A stretch of DNA of 7,038 nucleotides. Source: an uncultured Clostridia bacterium (GTDB lineage: Bacteria; Bacillota; Clostridia; Christensenellales; UBA1242). Within the stretch, counting starts at the first letter, position 1; every line of letters starts with the position of its first letter. This document shows, piece by piece, positions 1 through 4,738 of the stretch. The notes beneath the pieces were generated by a model, which was given only the letters and a program-made list of their open reading frames with translations, ran no database searches and was not told the DNA's origin. The stretch covers positions 1-7,038 of the forward strand of contig CAMLUY010000052.1 in the NCBI GenBank assembly GCA_946487985.1, written 5' to 3'. Made by a program: the position numbers and the translations under genes.

Positions 1-14
1 ATAATTTTAATATA

Positions 15-54
15 ACTAAAAAATTCGTCATAAAATTGACGAATTTTATTTAGT
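15..54. terminator. Hairpin terminator downstream of the nucleoside hydrolase
   Basis: An inverted repeat pairs AAAATTCGTCA (20-30) with TGACGAATTTT (37-47) around a 6-nt loop, with outer ACTAAA/TTTAGT pairing. T-rich DNA follows on the plus strand and a short A run lies on the other side, so it could stop transcription from either direction. It lies about 45 nt past the stop codon of the minus-strand nucleoside hydrolase, and may also serve a gene left of the window. Confidence 0.6.
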
Positions 55-75
55 TTTTATTTTTTATTATTCAAA

Positions 76-104
76 GAAAAAAATGTTTTAAATATTTTAA
101 ACAT
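76..104 (-). terminator. Weak AT-rich terminator overlapping the hydrolase stop codon
   Basis: Read on the minus strand, ATGTTTAAAAT pairs with ATTTAAAACAT (83-104, one mismatch) and is followed at once by a run of seven T (76-82). The hairpin covers the TAA stop at 97-99. The stem has only one G-C pair, so it may be a weak first terminator backed up by the stronger hairpin at 15-54. Confidence 0.4.
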
Positions 105-1026
105 CGAATTTAATGTGCCCAAGTGCGCGCACTTTATTTTCAATAATTCTCAAAAATTTACGCCTGCGTAAACCCACGGTAATCCAAACATTGCCTTTGC
201 GATTAAATTCAACAAAGGTCTTGCCAGGAGTATCAGTTGTGTCAACTGTTACAAGCGCACGCCTGCATGAAAAAAGCTCTTGATGGACAAGGTACATGTA
301 CGCACAACTGTCATTCATTGCAATGCGTTTGTCGTCAAATTTCGGCTCCCAATAAGTGCTGTACATCTGATACAAAAACCCGCCGACTTCATTCATGTCA
401 CGCAGCTTATAGACAAATTTTTCAGGCAAGTATGAAAGCTTGCGACCCATATCATACGGAATCATCACAAGCGGTATCCCAGATTTCAAAACAATGTCAA
501 ATGCTTCTGGGTCTGACGAAATGTTGAAAGAAATGTGATTTGTGAATCCAGGCACGTCAAAAGGGGAGCCGCCCATAAAAATAATCTTCGGTATTTTCTT
601 GACAATGTCGGGATATTTGGTGATCAATGTTGCAATATTTGTGTGCGGCCCAAGCACCAGCGGCACAATGTCGCCATCACCTTCGCTCAGCACTCTGTAC
701 ATTGCGTCAACAGCATTCTCGGCAATAGGCTTATGCTTTGCGGTTTTTGGCGGTATATATCCTCCCATACCATTTTCAGAATGAATATATGTTGCCGTTT
801 TGACATTTCGCACAAGAGGTTTTTCAGCACCCATAGCAACAGGCAAATCAATTTTGTATTTGTCGAGCAGGTGACACAAATTTCGTGTGCATTTTTCAAG
901 AGAAACATTGCCAGAAATGGTTGTCAACAGCTTAATTTCCAGCGCCTCATCAAAAAAGGCGAGCGTCAAGCAGGCTGAATCATCTACGCCAGGGTCTGTG
1001 TCAATTATTGTCTTAAACTTTTTCAT
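97..1026 (-). CDS. Nucleoside hydrolase, IunH/Rih family
   Basis: A 309-aa protein of normal family length that should hydrolyse the N-glycosidic bond of ribonucleosides to free base and ribose, a cytosolic salvage reaction. The N-terminal DTDPGVDD (residues 9-16) is the calcium-binding DxDxxxDD signature. Other family landmarks are HSENGMGG (82-89), VLGPHTNIA (124-132), MGG (151-153) and FNISSDPEA (167-175). Near the C-terminus the usual His-Asp pair is replaced by Asn238-Asp239 in AMNDSCAY, so the calcium-ligand Asp is kept but the His that acts as general acid in well-studied members is missing. The ATG at 1026 follows an AAAAGGGA ribosome site (1033-1040) with 6 nt between. The gene appears monocistronic. 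The family call is firm; whether the substrate is purine, pyrimidine or another nucleoside cannot be told, and no specific Rih symbol is given. Confidence 0.93.
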   Translation of the reverse strand: MKKFKTIIDTDPGVDDSACLTLAFFDEALEIKLLTTISGNVSLEKCTRNLCHLLDKYKIDLPVAMGAEKPLVRNVKTATYIHSENGMGGYIPPKTAKHKPIAENAVDAMYRVLSEGDGDIVPLVLGPHTNIATLITKYPDIVKKIPKIIFMGGSPFDVPGFTNHISFNISSDPEAFDIVLKSGIPLVMIPYDMGRKLSYLPEKFVYKLRDMNEVGGFLYQMYSTYWEPKFDDKRIAMNDSCAYMYLVHQELFSCRRALVTVDTTDTPGKTFVEFNRKGNVWITVGLRRRKFLRIIENKVRALGHIKFDV

Positions 1027-1058
1027 ATTCTATCCCTTTTAAATTGGCGCTTTCATCT

Positions 1059-1087
1059 TTAAAATCAATATCAAATTTGAATTTCAA
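1059..1087 (-). promoter_or_regulatory. Possible promoter of the nucleoside hydrolase
   Basis: On the minus strand TTGAAA (1082-1087) lies 17 nt from TTTTAA (1059-1064), a good -35 but a poor -10. The perfect palindrome TCAAATTTGA (1071-1080) falls in the spacer and could be an operator, though such AT-rich palindromes also arise by chance. Confidence 0.25.
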
Positions 1088-1171
1088 TATTAAAGCTGCC
1101 AAAAATACATTGCTCCGATAGGAATATTATATTCAAAAAAACAGAAAAGGCAAATGAATTGGCAAAAATGG

Positions 1172-1200
1172 TTGTAATTTTGAGATATTTGTGCTATTCT
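1172..1200 (+). promoter_or_regulatory. Sigma-A-type promoter of the tRNA gene
   Basis: TTGTAA (1172-1177) and TATTCT (1195-1200) are 17 nt apart, and TGC directly before the -10 forms an extended -10. A start near 1207 would place the mature tRNA 5' end (1217) about 10 nt into the transcript. The rest of 1088-1171 shows no gene or clear signal. Confidence 0.65.
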
Positions 1201-1216
1201 ACAAGTGCAAAAGAAT

Positions 1217-1307
1217 GGAGATGTACCGAAGTGGTCGTAACGGGACGCACTCGAAATGCGTTTATCAGGGAACTGGTACGTGGGTTCGAATCCCACCGTC
1301 TCCGCCA
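1217..1307 (+). tRNA. tRNA-Ser, anticodon CGA
   Basis: A complete class II tRNA of 91 nt with encoded CCA. The acceptor stem GGAGATG (1217-1223) pairs with CGTCTCC (1297-1303) with one T-G wobble. The discriminator is G1304, as usual for serine, and CCA is at 1305-1307. The anticodon stem ACGCA/TGCGT encloses loop CTCGAAA with anticodon CGA at 1252-1254, which reads UCG. The long variable arm ATCAG-GGAA-CTGGT identifies the serine type, and the T arm GTGGG-TTCGAAT-CCCAC is canonical. It is flanked by its own promoter and terminator, so it is a single-gene transcript. Confidence 0.97.
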
Positions 1308-1320
1308 GAAATAAAAACAC

Positions 1321-1348
1321 AAAAAGCCCATTATTCTGGGCATTTTTT
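1321..1348 (+). terminator. Terminator of the tRNA-Ser gene
   Basis: GCCCA (1326-1330) pairs with TGGGC (1337-1341) around TTATTC, followed by A and six T. The A run before the stem gives a weaker terminator in the other direction, towards the repressor remnant. Confidence 0.75.
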
Positions 1349-1379
1349 ATATTTGCTAAAAAGAAACGGTAAGTTCAAT

Positions 1380-1457
1380 TTATTTTTGTTTTTCAAGTTT
1401 GTTGCCGAGCATATACTCAATACTTACCCCGAAATATTTTGCAAGTTCAATTAAATG
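1380..1457 (-). pseudogene. C-terminal remnant of a Xre/Cro-family HTH repressor
   Basis: Reading the minus strand from 1457 to the TAA at 1380-1382 gives HLIELAKYFGVSIEYMLG followed by NKLEKQK and stop. The pattern LIELAKYFGVSIEYMLG is the final helix and end of the HTH_3 DNA-binding domain as found in many Xre/CI-like repressors. Upstream in this frame the residues are I-L-Y-G-F, which do not fit the domain, and the collagen-gene terminator follows. There is no plausible start, so the helix-turn-helix itself is absent. The open tail and stop look intact, which suggests a deletion or recombination removed the 5' part. It is unlikely to be expressed. Identification rests on motif recognition over about 24 residues. 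Confidence 0.7.
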
Positions 1458-1473
1458 AAAACCATACAAAATC

Positions 1474-1521
1474 AAAAAAAAGAAGCATTCTCGATGAAAA
1501 TCGGTATGCTTCTCTTTTTTT
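1474..1521. terminator. Bidirectional terminator after the collagen-like gene
   Basis: AGAAGCAT (1481-1488) pairs with ATGCTTCT (1506-1513). An inner stem CGAT/ATCG (1492-1495 and 1500-1503) is closed by a GAAA tetraloop. An A run (1474-1481) and a T run (1514-1521) flank it. On the minus strand it starts just after the collagen gene stop and has a clear U tract. Confidence 0.85.
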
Positions 1522-1522
1522 G

Positions 1523-2650
1523 TTATTCGTTGATCTTTTTTACTGTCAGTATGCAACTGCCATTCGCTTGAACTGTGGTTGTACCAGACGGTGTACCTGT
1601 TGTTGTCAGTGCAAGGTCAATTACATCGCTCGCAGAAAGTGTAGCTATTGCCGAAGTTGTCAGTGTCGCATTGAATGTGCCGCCGCCGGTTGTGGTTACA
1701 GCAGCTGTAACAGTTGTCGTTGTTGGCGTAATCGCCGCACTGTTCGAGCGCGCCTGAGCACTGTATGTGAGTGCAGTATCAGATGTCAAATCAATATTGT
1801 AGAAGATTTCATAATCTCCCGCCTCATCAACCGTGATTGCATTGGTACCTGTTGAGGTATTCAAAGTTGGCAATGCAGTATCAAGAGAAAGCTGAACAAA
1901 GGTGTTTGCCGTTGTCAAGGATGGAGTCTGCGTTGCAGCATTGTAAAGACCACCATACGCAGCCAGACCTGCCCCAGTCGCACCAGTAGCGCCTGTTGCT
2001 CCGTCAGCACCCGTTGCGCCGGTTGGGCCGGTCGCACCATCAGCGCCTGTTGCGCCAGTAGCGCCAGTCGGACCAGTCGCGCCCTCAGCACCAGTGGCCC
2101 CTGTTGGACCAGTCGCGCCCGTTGCGCCTTCCGCACCGGTTGCACCTGTCGGGCCGGTTTCGCCTGATGGAATATTGAATGTCAATGCGAAATTATCACC
2201 AGTTTGTGTACCTGTTACAGATGCAGGGTTGCCAGGGTCAAGGGTGTTTGTCGCGTCAACCGTAAAGGTTGTTGTCGCGCCAGTTGGTCCTGTTGCACCA
2301 GTCGGCCCGGTTGCTCCCGTAGGTCCTGTTGCACCAGTTGGTCCAGTAGCTCCGGTCGGTCCGGTTGCACCAGTCGGCCCAGTTGCACCTGTTGGTCCCG
2401 TTGGACCAGTAGGGCCGGTTACACTCAGCCCAATCGCGCCAGTCGCCCCAGTCGGACCTGTTGCGCCAGTTGGTCCAGTCGGTCCTGTCGGGCCAGTAGC
2501 TCCGGTAATGCTTGGTCCGGTAGCTCCTGTTGGTCCTACTGGACCAGCAGGCCCTGTCGGTCCAGTAGGCCCGGTCTGAGACGAACCAATGATTACAGGT
2601 CTGCGATGACAAGAGTTGCAAAAACAGTTATTGTTAAAAAAATTCGTCAT
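1523..2650 (-). CDS. Collagen-like repeat protein, BclA/exosporium type
   Basis: A 375-aa protein, probably a structural surface or spore-coat/exosporium filament. The N-terminus (1-26) is a short Cys-bearing anchor-like segment, NNNCFCNSCHRR, with no standard signal peptide. Residues 27-126 are Gly-X-Y triplets, mostly GPT and GAT, interrupted by the five-residue breaks GPSIT (45-49) and GLSVT (74-78). A non-collagen module follows at 127-162, ending in FNIPSGETG, a type often found between collagen stretches. A second run of about 22 triplets covers 163-228, richer in GAT/GAE/GAD. The C-terminal 147 residues (229-375) are Thr/Ala-rich and predicted beta, resembling the trimerising jelly-roll ends of BclA-like proteins. 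The many Thr in position Y are possible glycosylation sites, as in spore collagens. The start at 2650 follows AAAAAGAGG with 5 nt spacing. It may be the last gene of a three-gene operon or have its own promoter. Phage-tail collagen proteins are the main alternative, but no phage genes are nearby. Confidence 0.9.
   Translation of the reverse strand: MTNFFNNNCFCNSCHRRPVIIGSSQTGPTGPTGPAGPVGPTGATGPSITGATGPTGPTGPTGATGPTGATGAIGLSVTGPTGPTGPTGATGPTGATGPTGATGPTGATGPTGATGPTGATGPTGATTTFTVDATNTLDPGNPASVTGTQTGDNFALTFNIPSGETGPTGATGAEGATGATGPTGATGAEGATGPTGATGATGADGATGPTGATGADGATGATGATGAGLAAYGGLYNAATQTPSLTTANTFVQLSLDTALPTLNTSTGTNAITVDEAGDYEIFYNIDLTSDTALTYSAQARSNSAAITPTTTTVTAAVTTTGGGTFNATLTTSAIATLSASDVIDLALTTTGTPSGTTTVQANGSCILTVKKINE
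1967..2164 (-). repeat. Second Gly-X-Y coding repeat block
   Basis: About 22 consecutive Gly-X-Y codon triplets (residues 163-228 of the collagen-like protein), mainly GAT with GPT, GAE and GAD. At DNA level this is a degenerate 9/18-bp tandem repeat, prone to slippage and to assembly error. Confidence 0.9.
2273..2572 (-). repeat. First Gly-X-Y coding repeat block
   Basis: Residues 27-126 of the collagen-like protein: 6 triplets, break GPSIT, 8 triplets, break GLSVT, then about 16 triplets in a regular GPT-GAT alternation. Synonymous codons vary between units, so the DNA copies are not identical, which argues against a very recent expansion. Confidence 0.9.
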
Positions 2651-2662
2651 TTTAGCCTCTTT

Positions 2663-2680
2663 TTAGAGCATTTGCTCCAA
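2663..2680 (-). promoter_or_regulatory. Inverted repeat in the collagen-gene leader
   Basis: On the minus strand TTGGAGCA and TGCTCTAA flank AA and match as inverted arms at 7 of 8 positions. It lies just upstream of the AAAAAGAGG ribosome site (which starts at 2655), near the likely transcription start. It could be an operator or a short leader hairpin that affects translation or mRNA stability. Confidence 0.4.
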
Positions 2681-2682
2681 TA

Positions 2683-2715
2683 CATACTATGATTTTACCA
2701 GCCAAAATGTTGCAA
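2683..2715 (-). promoter_or_regulatory. Possible promoter of the collagen-like gene (sigma-K-like or sigma-A-like)
   Basis: On the minus strand CATAGTATG (2683-2691) resembles the mother-cell sigma-K -10 pattern CATAnnnTA, and an AC (2709-2710) stands 17 nt upstream, as in the sigma-K -35. A weaker housekeeping reading is TTGCAA (2710-2715) with CATAGT (2686-2691) 18 nt away. The sigma-K reading suits an exosporium-like product, but the consensus is short and can arise by chance. Confidence 0.35.
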
Positions 2716-2727
2716 ACATCAAGAACA

Positions 2728-3150
2728 TCATTTCGCGCCATTGATAAGTGACTGAAAAATATTTTTGATTTCACCGCAAAGCTTGTATTGCTCGGCAATG
2801 TTTATCATTGATTCCAAGCGGCTTGCAAGGTCAAAGCAAATGTTCAGTCGCTGCCTCATCGGCAACTCGCTGCATTCTGTTTCAATGTTCAGTGGCTCTG
2901 CAAAAATAGAGTAGTACAGATTTGATACCAAAAGCTCGCAATCATCAAGCTTGCTCAGCCGATCTGAATCCTGTTCCTCCTCCTTTATGCAAACGATCTG
3001 GTTGTACAGATTTTGAATTGCCTCCCTGATTTCGCTGAGCAGGGTGTTTTCTGCAAGTGCATTGATTCGCGGGCTCATAAATCCATTTCGTGCAACAGAC
3101 AACTGATACCTTTCTGTCAGGTTGTTGTATGTACAAAAAAACTTGCGCAT
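2728..3150 (-). CDS. Hypothetical 140-aa protein, Cys-containing and mostly helical
   Basis: I do not recognise a family. The 140-aa protein has no signal peptide or membrane helix and is probably cytosolic. It reads as mostly alpha-helical, with amphipathic stretches around residues 35-60, 66-85 and 98-137 and an acidic EEEQDSD segment at 57-63. Six cysteines (6, 54, 71, 93, 105, 125) are spread singly rather than in CxxC pairs. The start at 3150 is well supported by AAGGAGG (3158-3164) with 7 nt spacing. It lies 59 nt after the 102-aa pilin-like gene and 77 nt before the collagen-like gene on the same strand, with no hairpin terminator on either side, so co-transcription is plausible. The strong ribosome site and codon pattern support a real gene. 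Confidence 0.75.
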   Translation of the reverse strand: MRKFFCTYNNLTERYQLSVARNGFMSPRINALAENTLLSEIREAIQNLYNQIVCIKEEEQDSDRLSKLDDCELLVSNLYYSIFAEPLNIETECSELPMRQRLNICFDLASRLESMINIAEQYKLCGEIKNIFQSLINGAK

Positions 3151-3209
3151 GAGTTTTCCTCCTTACACAAGTTTTTATGAAAATTTTTCAGATTTGTTTA
3201 CTCTTTTTG

Positions 3210-3518
3210 CTACACAACCATGTCTGGATATACCGCGTGCAAAATTTCAGGCAATATGATATTGATGAAAAGTACCAAAACAAGCAAAACCACCACGCCA
3301 ATAATGGTATTTTTAATTCGCGCCGATGCAGTCTTTCGCTTGTCATCGCTGTCGCTTTTTGCAAGGTTTACACCAAGCACAATGGCATAAACGCTTCCTG
3401 CGCCGCCAACCACCGCCAAAATTGTGTATAAAATAGGTGGCAAAACGTTGTACACATCTTCAAGCCAAGACAAGCCACCCAAATATGTATAGTTCATTAA
3501 AGACATGAAAATTTGCAT
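3210..3518 (-). CDS. Small two-helix membrane protein, VirB2/TrbC pilin-like (paralogue A)
   Basis: A 102-aa protein with two hydrophobic helices (about 26-50 and 70-92) joined by a charged loop, NLAKSDSDDKRKTASARIK (51-69). This hairpin, with a GSVYAIVLGVNLAK motif at the end of helix 1, resembles VirB2/TrbC-type pilin subunits of Gram-positive conjugation systems. No other secretion-system gene is visible, so the role is open. It aligns without gaps over about 70 residues to the product of 3743-4159, with roughly 27 identities, and the two are clearly paralogues. There is no separate cleavable signal sequence before helix 1. The ATG at 3518 is chosen over the Met at residue 5 because AGGAG (3525-3529) sits 6 nt upstream. 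It has its own promoter at 3540-3568 and no terminator after it, so it may lead an operon with the 140-aa and collagen-like genes. Confidence 0.75.
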   Translation of the reverse strand: MQIFMSLMNYTYLGGLSWLEDVYNVLPPILYTILAVVGGAGSVYAIVLGVNLAKSDSDDKRKTASARIKNTIIGVVVLLVLVLFINIILPEILHAVYPDMVV

Positions 3519-3539
3519 TACAAACTCCTAATATATCTC

Positions 3540-3568
3540 ATATTAACATATTTTTGATAATAATGCAA
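3540..3568 (-). promoter_or_regulatory. Promoter of pilin-like paralogue A
   Basis: On the minus strand TTGCAT (3563-3568) and TAATAT (3540-3545) are 17 nt apart, with TGT before the -10 forming an extended -10. It stands about 21 nt upstream of the start codon, close behind AGGAG. The surrounding 3569-3690 is AT-rich and shows no gene. Confidence 0.6.
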
Positions 3569-3691
3569 GAAAATGCCAACCAATTTCAAAAATTAAAATA
3601 TTTTTCGATTAATTGATAAAAAATATTTTTTTTGCTATTTTTTGACTTTGCATTTTTCAGCCATTTTTCAAACAAAAATTTCCAAAAAAAG

Positions 3692-3718
3692 AAAAGCCAT
3701 GAATTTTCATGGCTTTTT
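3692..3718. terminator. Terminator after pilin-like paralogue B
   Basis: A perfect 12-bp inverted repeat, AAAAGCCATGAA and TTCATGGCTTTT (3692-3717), around a 2-nt centre. A and T runs on the two sides make it usable in both directions. It lies 25 nt past the stop codon of the 138-aa gene and separates it from paralogue A. Confidence 0.85.
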
Positions 3719-3742
3719 ATTTTCACAAAGTAAAGTAGGGGA

Positions 3743-4159
3743 TTAAATTCTGCATCTAATCATGTTTATAAATGGTGTAATCATGGTTGTGCCGCCATCG
3801 GTATCACCACTGCCGTCTTTAACAGATTCTCCTACATTAAATGCATCAAGCAGCATTGGCAGGAACACGTTGAATACAAGGATAAGCGCAAGTGTTACAC
3901 CAATAGCAATTACAACGGTAATCAGGTGTTTTTTCGCATCATCACGTTTTCCTTGATCCTCTGCTCTTGAAAGTTGAACACCAAGATAGATTGCATAGAT
4001 TGAGCCTACAGCACCAACAATTGCAAGAGCCACCCACAAAATTGTTGAAATAATAGTGAATACTTTAGTAAGTACTTCTGGCTGATCTCCAGTCAATCCT
4101 GTCATTCCTTCAATAAAATCTTTCCAGCTTGTAGCAAGATTAAGCAATGAATAAAACAT
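3743..4159 (-). CDS. Small two-helix membrane protein, VirB2/TrbC pilin-like (paralogue B)
   Basis: A 138-aa protein with hydrophobic helices at about 33-61 and 80-102 and a charged loop, VQLSRAEDQGKRDDAKKHL (61-79), between them. The run GSIYAIYLGVQLSRAED is typical of VirB2-like subunits in Gram-positive bacteria, where similar loops are predicted to face the cytoplasm. It is longer than paralogue A at both ends. The N-terminus (1-32) is amphipathic, and the C-terminal tail (103-138) carries an acidic Gly/Asp stretch, DGSGDTDGG, and a terminal Cys (136). The start at 4159 follows AAAGGAGGG (4164-4172) with 4 nt spacing. It has its own promoter and terminator, so it is a single-gene unit. 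Alternatives are a holin-like or unrelated membrane protein; the pilin assignment rests on topology and motif only. Confidence 0.75.
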   Translation of the reverse strand: MFYSLLNLATSWKDFIEGMTGLTGDQPEVLTKVFTIISTILWVALAIVGAVGSIYAIYLGVQLSRAEDQGKRDDAKKHLITVVIAIGVTLALILVFNVFLPMLLDAFNVGESVKDGSGDTDGGTTMITPFINMIRCRI

Positions 4160-4202
4160 TTTTCCCTCCTTTCTTTAAAAGCTTTGCTTTATTTACAAGC
4201 CT

Positions 4203-4230
4203 ATGATAGCATAAAAAATTTTTAATGCAA
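4203..4230 (-). promoter_or_regulatory. Promoter of pilin-like paralogue B
   Basis: On the minus strand TTGCAT (4225-4230) and TATCAT (4203-4208) are 16 nt apart, with TGC forming an extended -10. The same TTGCAT plus extended -10 design is seen before paralogue A, so the two may be expressed together. Confidence 0.65.
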
Positions 4231-4273
4231 AACGATTTTTTAATTTTTTTTAAGATTTTCTACTTTTTTTATT

Positions 4274-4300
4274 TTTTTTGATAATGCAAGGAAAATGTAA
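4274..4300 (-). repeat. Upstream element shared with paralogue A
   Basis: On the plus strand TTTTTGATAATGCAAGG followed by AAAATG matches TTTTTGATAATAATGCAAG plus AAAATG at 3551-3575, apart from two small indels. The second copy contains the -35 of paralogue A. The copy here has no good -10 after it and may be a leftover from tandem duplication. The rest of 4231-4334 shows nothing else. Confidence 0.4.
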
Positions 4301-4334
4301 TTGAAAAACCTAGATAAACCAAGGAAATTACAAC

Positions 4335-4373
4335 AAAAAATCACTTTCATGGGTTTTGAAAGTGATTTTTTTT
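4335..4373. terminator. Terminator of the 61-aa peptide gene
   Basis: TCACTTTCA (4341-4349) pairs with TGAAAGTGA (4357-4365) around a 7-nt loop. It is extended by an A run (4335-4340) and a T run (4366-4373), so it is usable in both directions. It starts about 25 nt past the stop codon of the 61-aa gene. Confidence 0.85.
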
Positions 4374-4398
4374 ACTTTTTGCAATGTATTTTTAAAGA

Positions 4399-4584
4399 TT
4401 AAAAGAAGCTGTTGAAGCTCTGTCCTGGGCAGGTGTTCTGACCGCAACCGCAGCCCCAGTTGTTGCCACTCATCGCAAGCAAAAGCAGCAAAAGGAAGTT
4501 TGTGTTGGTGTTCAGGCTTGTGTCTGTCGAGTTTGAAATTACAGACAGCAGCAATGCAAAAAGAATGCTTTGTGATGAAATCAT
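4399..4584 (-). CDS. 61-aa hydrophobic peptide with a Cys/Gly-rich tail
   Basis: I do not recognise this family. The product has two hydrophobic stretches, SILFALLLSVI (6-16) and NFLLLLLLAM (29-38), separated by a Ser/Thr/Asn linker with NTDTSLNTNTN character. It ends in a hydrophilic tail (39-61) with GCGCGQNTCPG (44-54) containing three Cys. It could be a small membrane or spore-associated protein, or a secreted peptide precursor. The start at 4584 is chosen over the in-frame ATG at 4635 because GGAGGG (4590-4595) lies 5 nt upstream; the longer form would have no such site. A strong terminator follows. It is divergent from the ArsR-type regulator and shares its control region. The ribosome site, terminator and compact size support a real gene, but the function is unknown. 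Confidence 0.7.
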   Translation of the reverse strand: MISSQSILFALLLSVISNSTDTSLNTNTNFLLLLLLAMSGNNWGCGCGQNTCPGQSFNSFF

Positions 4585-4589
4585 CTTTT

Positions 4590-4595
4590 CCCTCC
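4590..4595 (-). promoter_or_regulatory. Ribosome binding site that fixes the start of the 61-aa gene
   Basis: GGAGGG on the minus strand, five nt before the ATG at 4584. Upstream in-frame codons back to 4635 lack a comparable site, so the 61-aa form is preferred to a 78-aa form. Confidence 0.75.
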
Positions 4596-4663
4596 ATAAA
4601 TGCAAAATTCTCACAAATTCATCAAAATAGCGCATTATTCTATTTCGCTTTTTTCTGAAAGTA

Positions 4664-4709
4664 TGTAAAAATAAAGCTGTAAAAACTTACAGTTATACAT
4701 ATGTGTAAC
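4664..4709. promoter_or_regulatory. Probable ArsR-type operator cluster in the divergent promoter region
   Basis: The 18-bp near-perfect palindrome GTTATACATATGTGTAAC (4692-4709, one mismatched pair) overlaps by one base a perfect inverted repeat, CTGTAA-AAAC-TTACAG (4677-4692). The half-site TGTAA/TTACA recurs at 4664-4668, 4678-4682, 4687-4691 and 4704-4708. This region lies between the 61-aa gene and the ArsR-type gene, the usual place for an autoregulated operator. A -10-like TATACAT (4694-4700) sits within the palindrome, but I could not place a matching -35 with confidence on either strand. Confidence 0.55.
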
Positions 4710-4738
4710 AATGCAAAAAAGTGATTGAGAGGTGAAAA

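Noticed and set aside
20..31. AAAATTCGTCAT occurring at 20-31 and again at 2639-2650
   Set aside because: One copy is a terminator stem and the other is the start of the collagen gene; a 12-base AT-rich match is likely chance, not an attachment site.
237..978. Plus-strand open frames opposite the nucleoside hydrolase
   Set aside because: They are antisense shadows of a well-supported gene; their products show no domain pattern.
1090..1320. Minus-strand open frame containing AETVGFEPTY
   Set aside because: It is the reverse translation of the tRNA-Ser gene; this peptide is a well-known artefact of tRNA loci. It has no ribosome site.
1191..1454. Plus-strand open frame across the tRNA and its terminator
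   Set aside because: It runs through the tRNA promoter, tRNA and hairpin, so it is not a coding region.
1967..2572. CRISPR-like or satellite repeat array
   Set aside because: Repeats are in-frame Gly-X-Y codons with varying synonymous bases and no unique spacers.
2094..2579. Plus-strand frame of APVGPV repeats
   Set aside because: It is the mirror image of the Gly-Pro-Thr/Gly-Ala-Thr codons of the collagen-like gene, with no ribosome site of its own.
4399..4635. Longer 78-aa version of the small peptide
   Set aside because: The ATG at 4635 lacks a ribosome site, while the internal ATG at 4584 has GGAGGG at ideal spacing.
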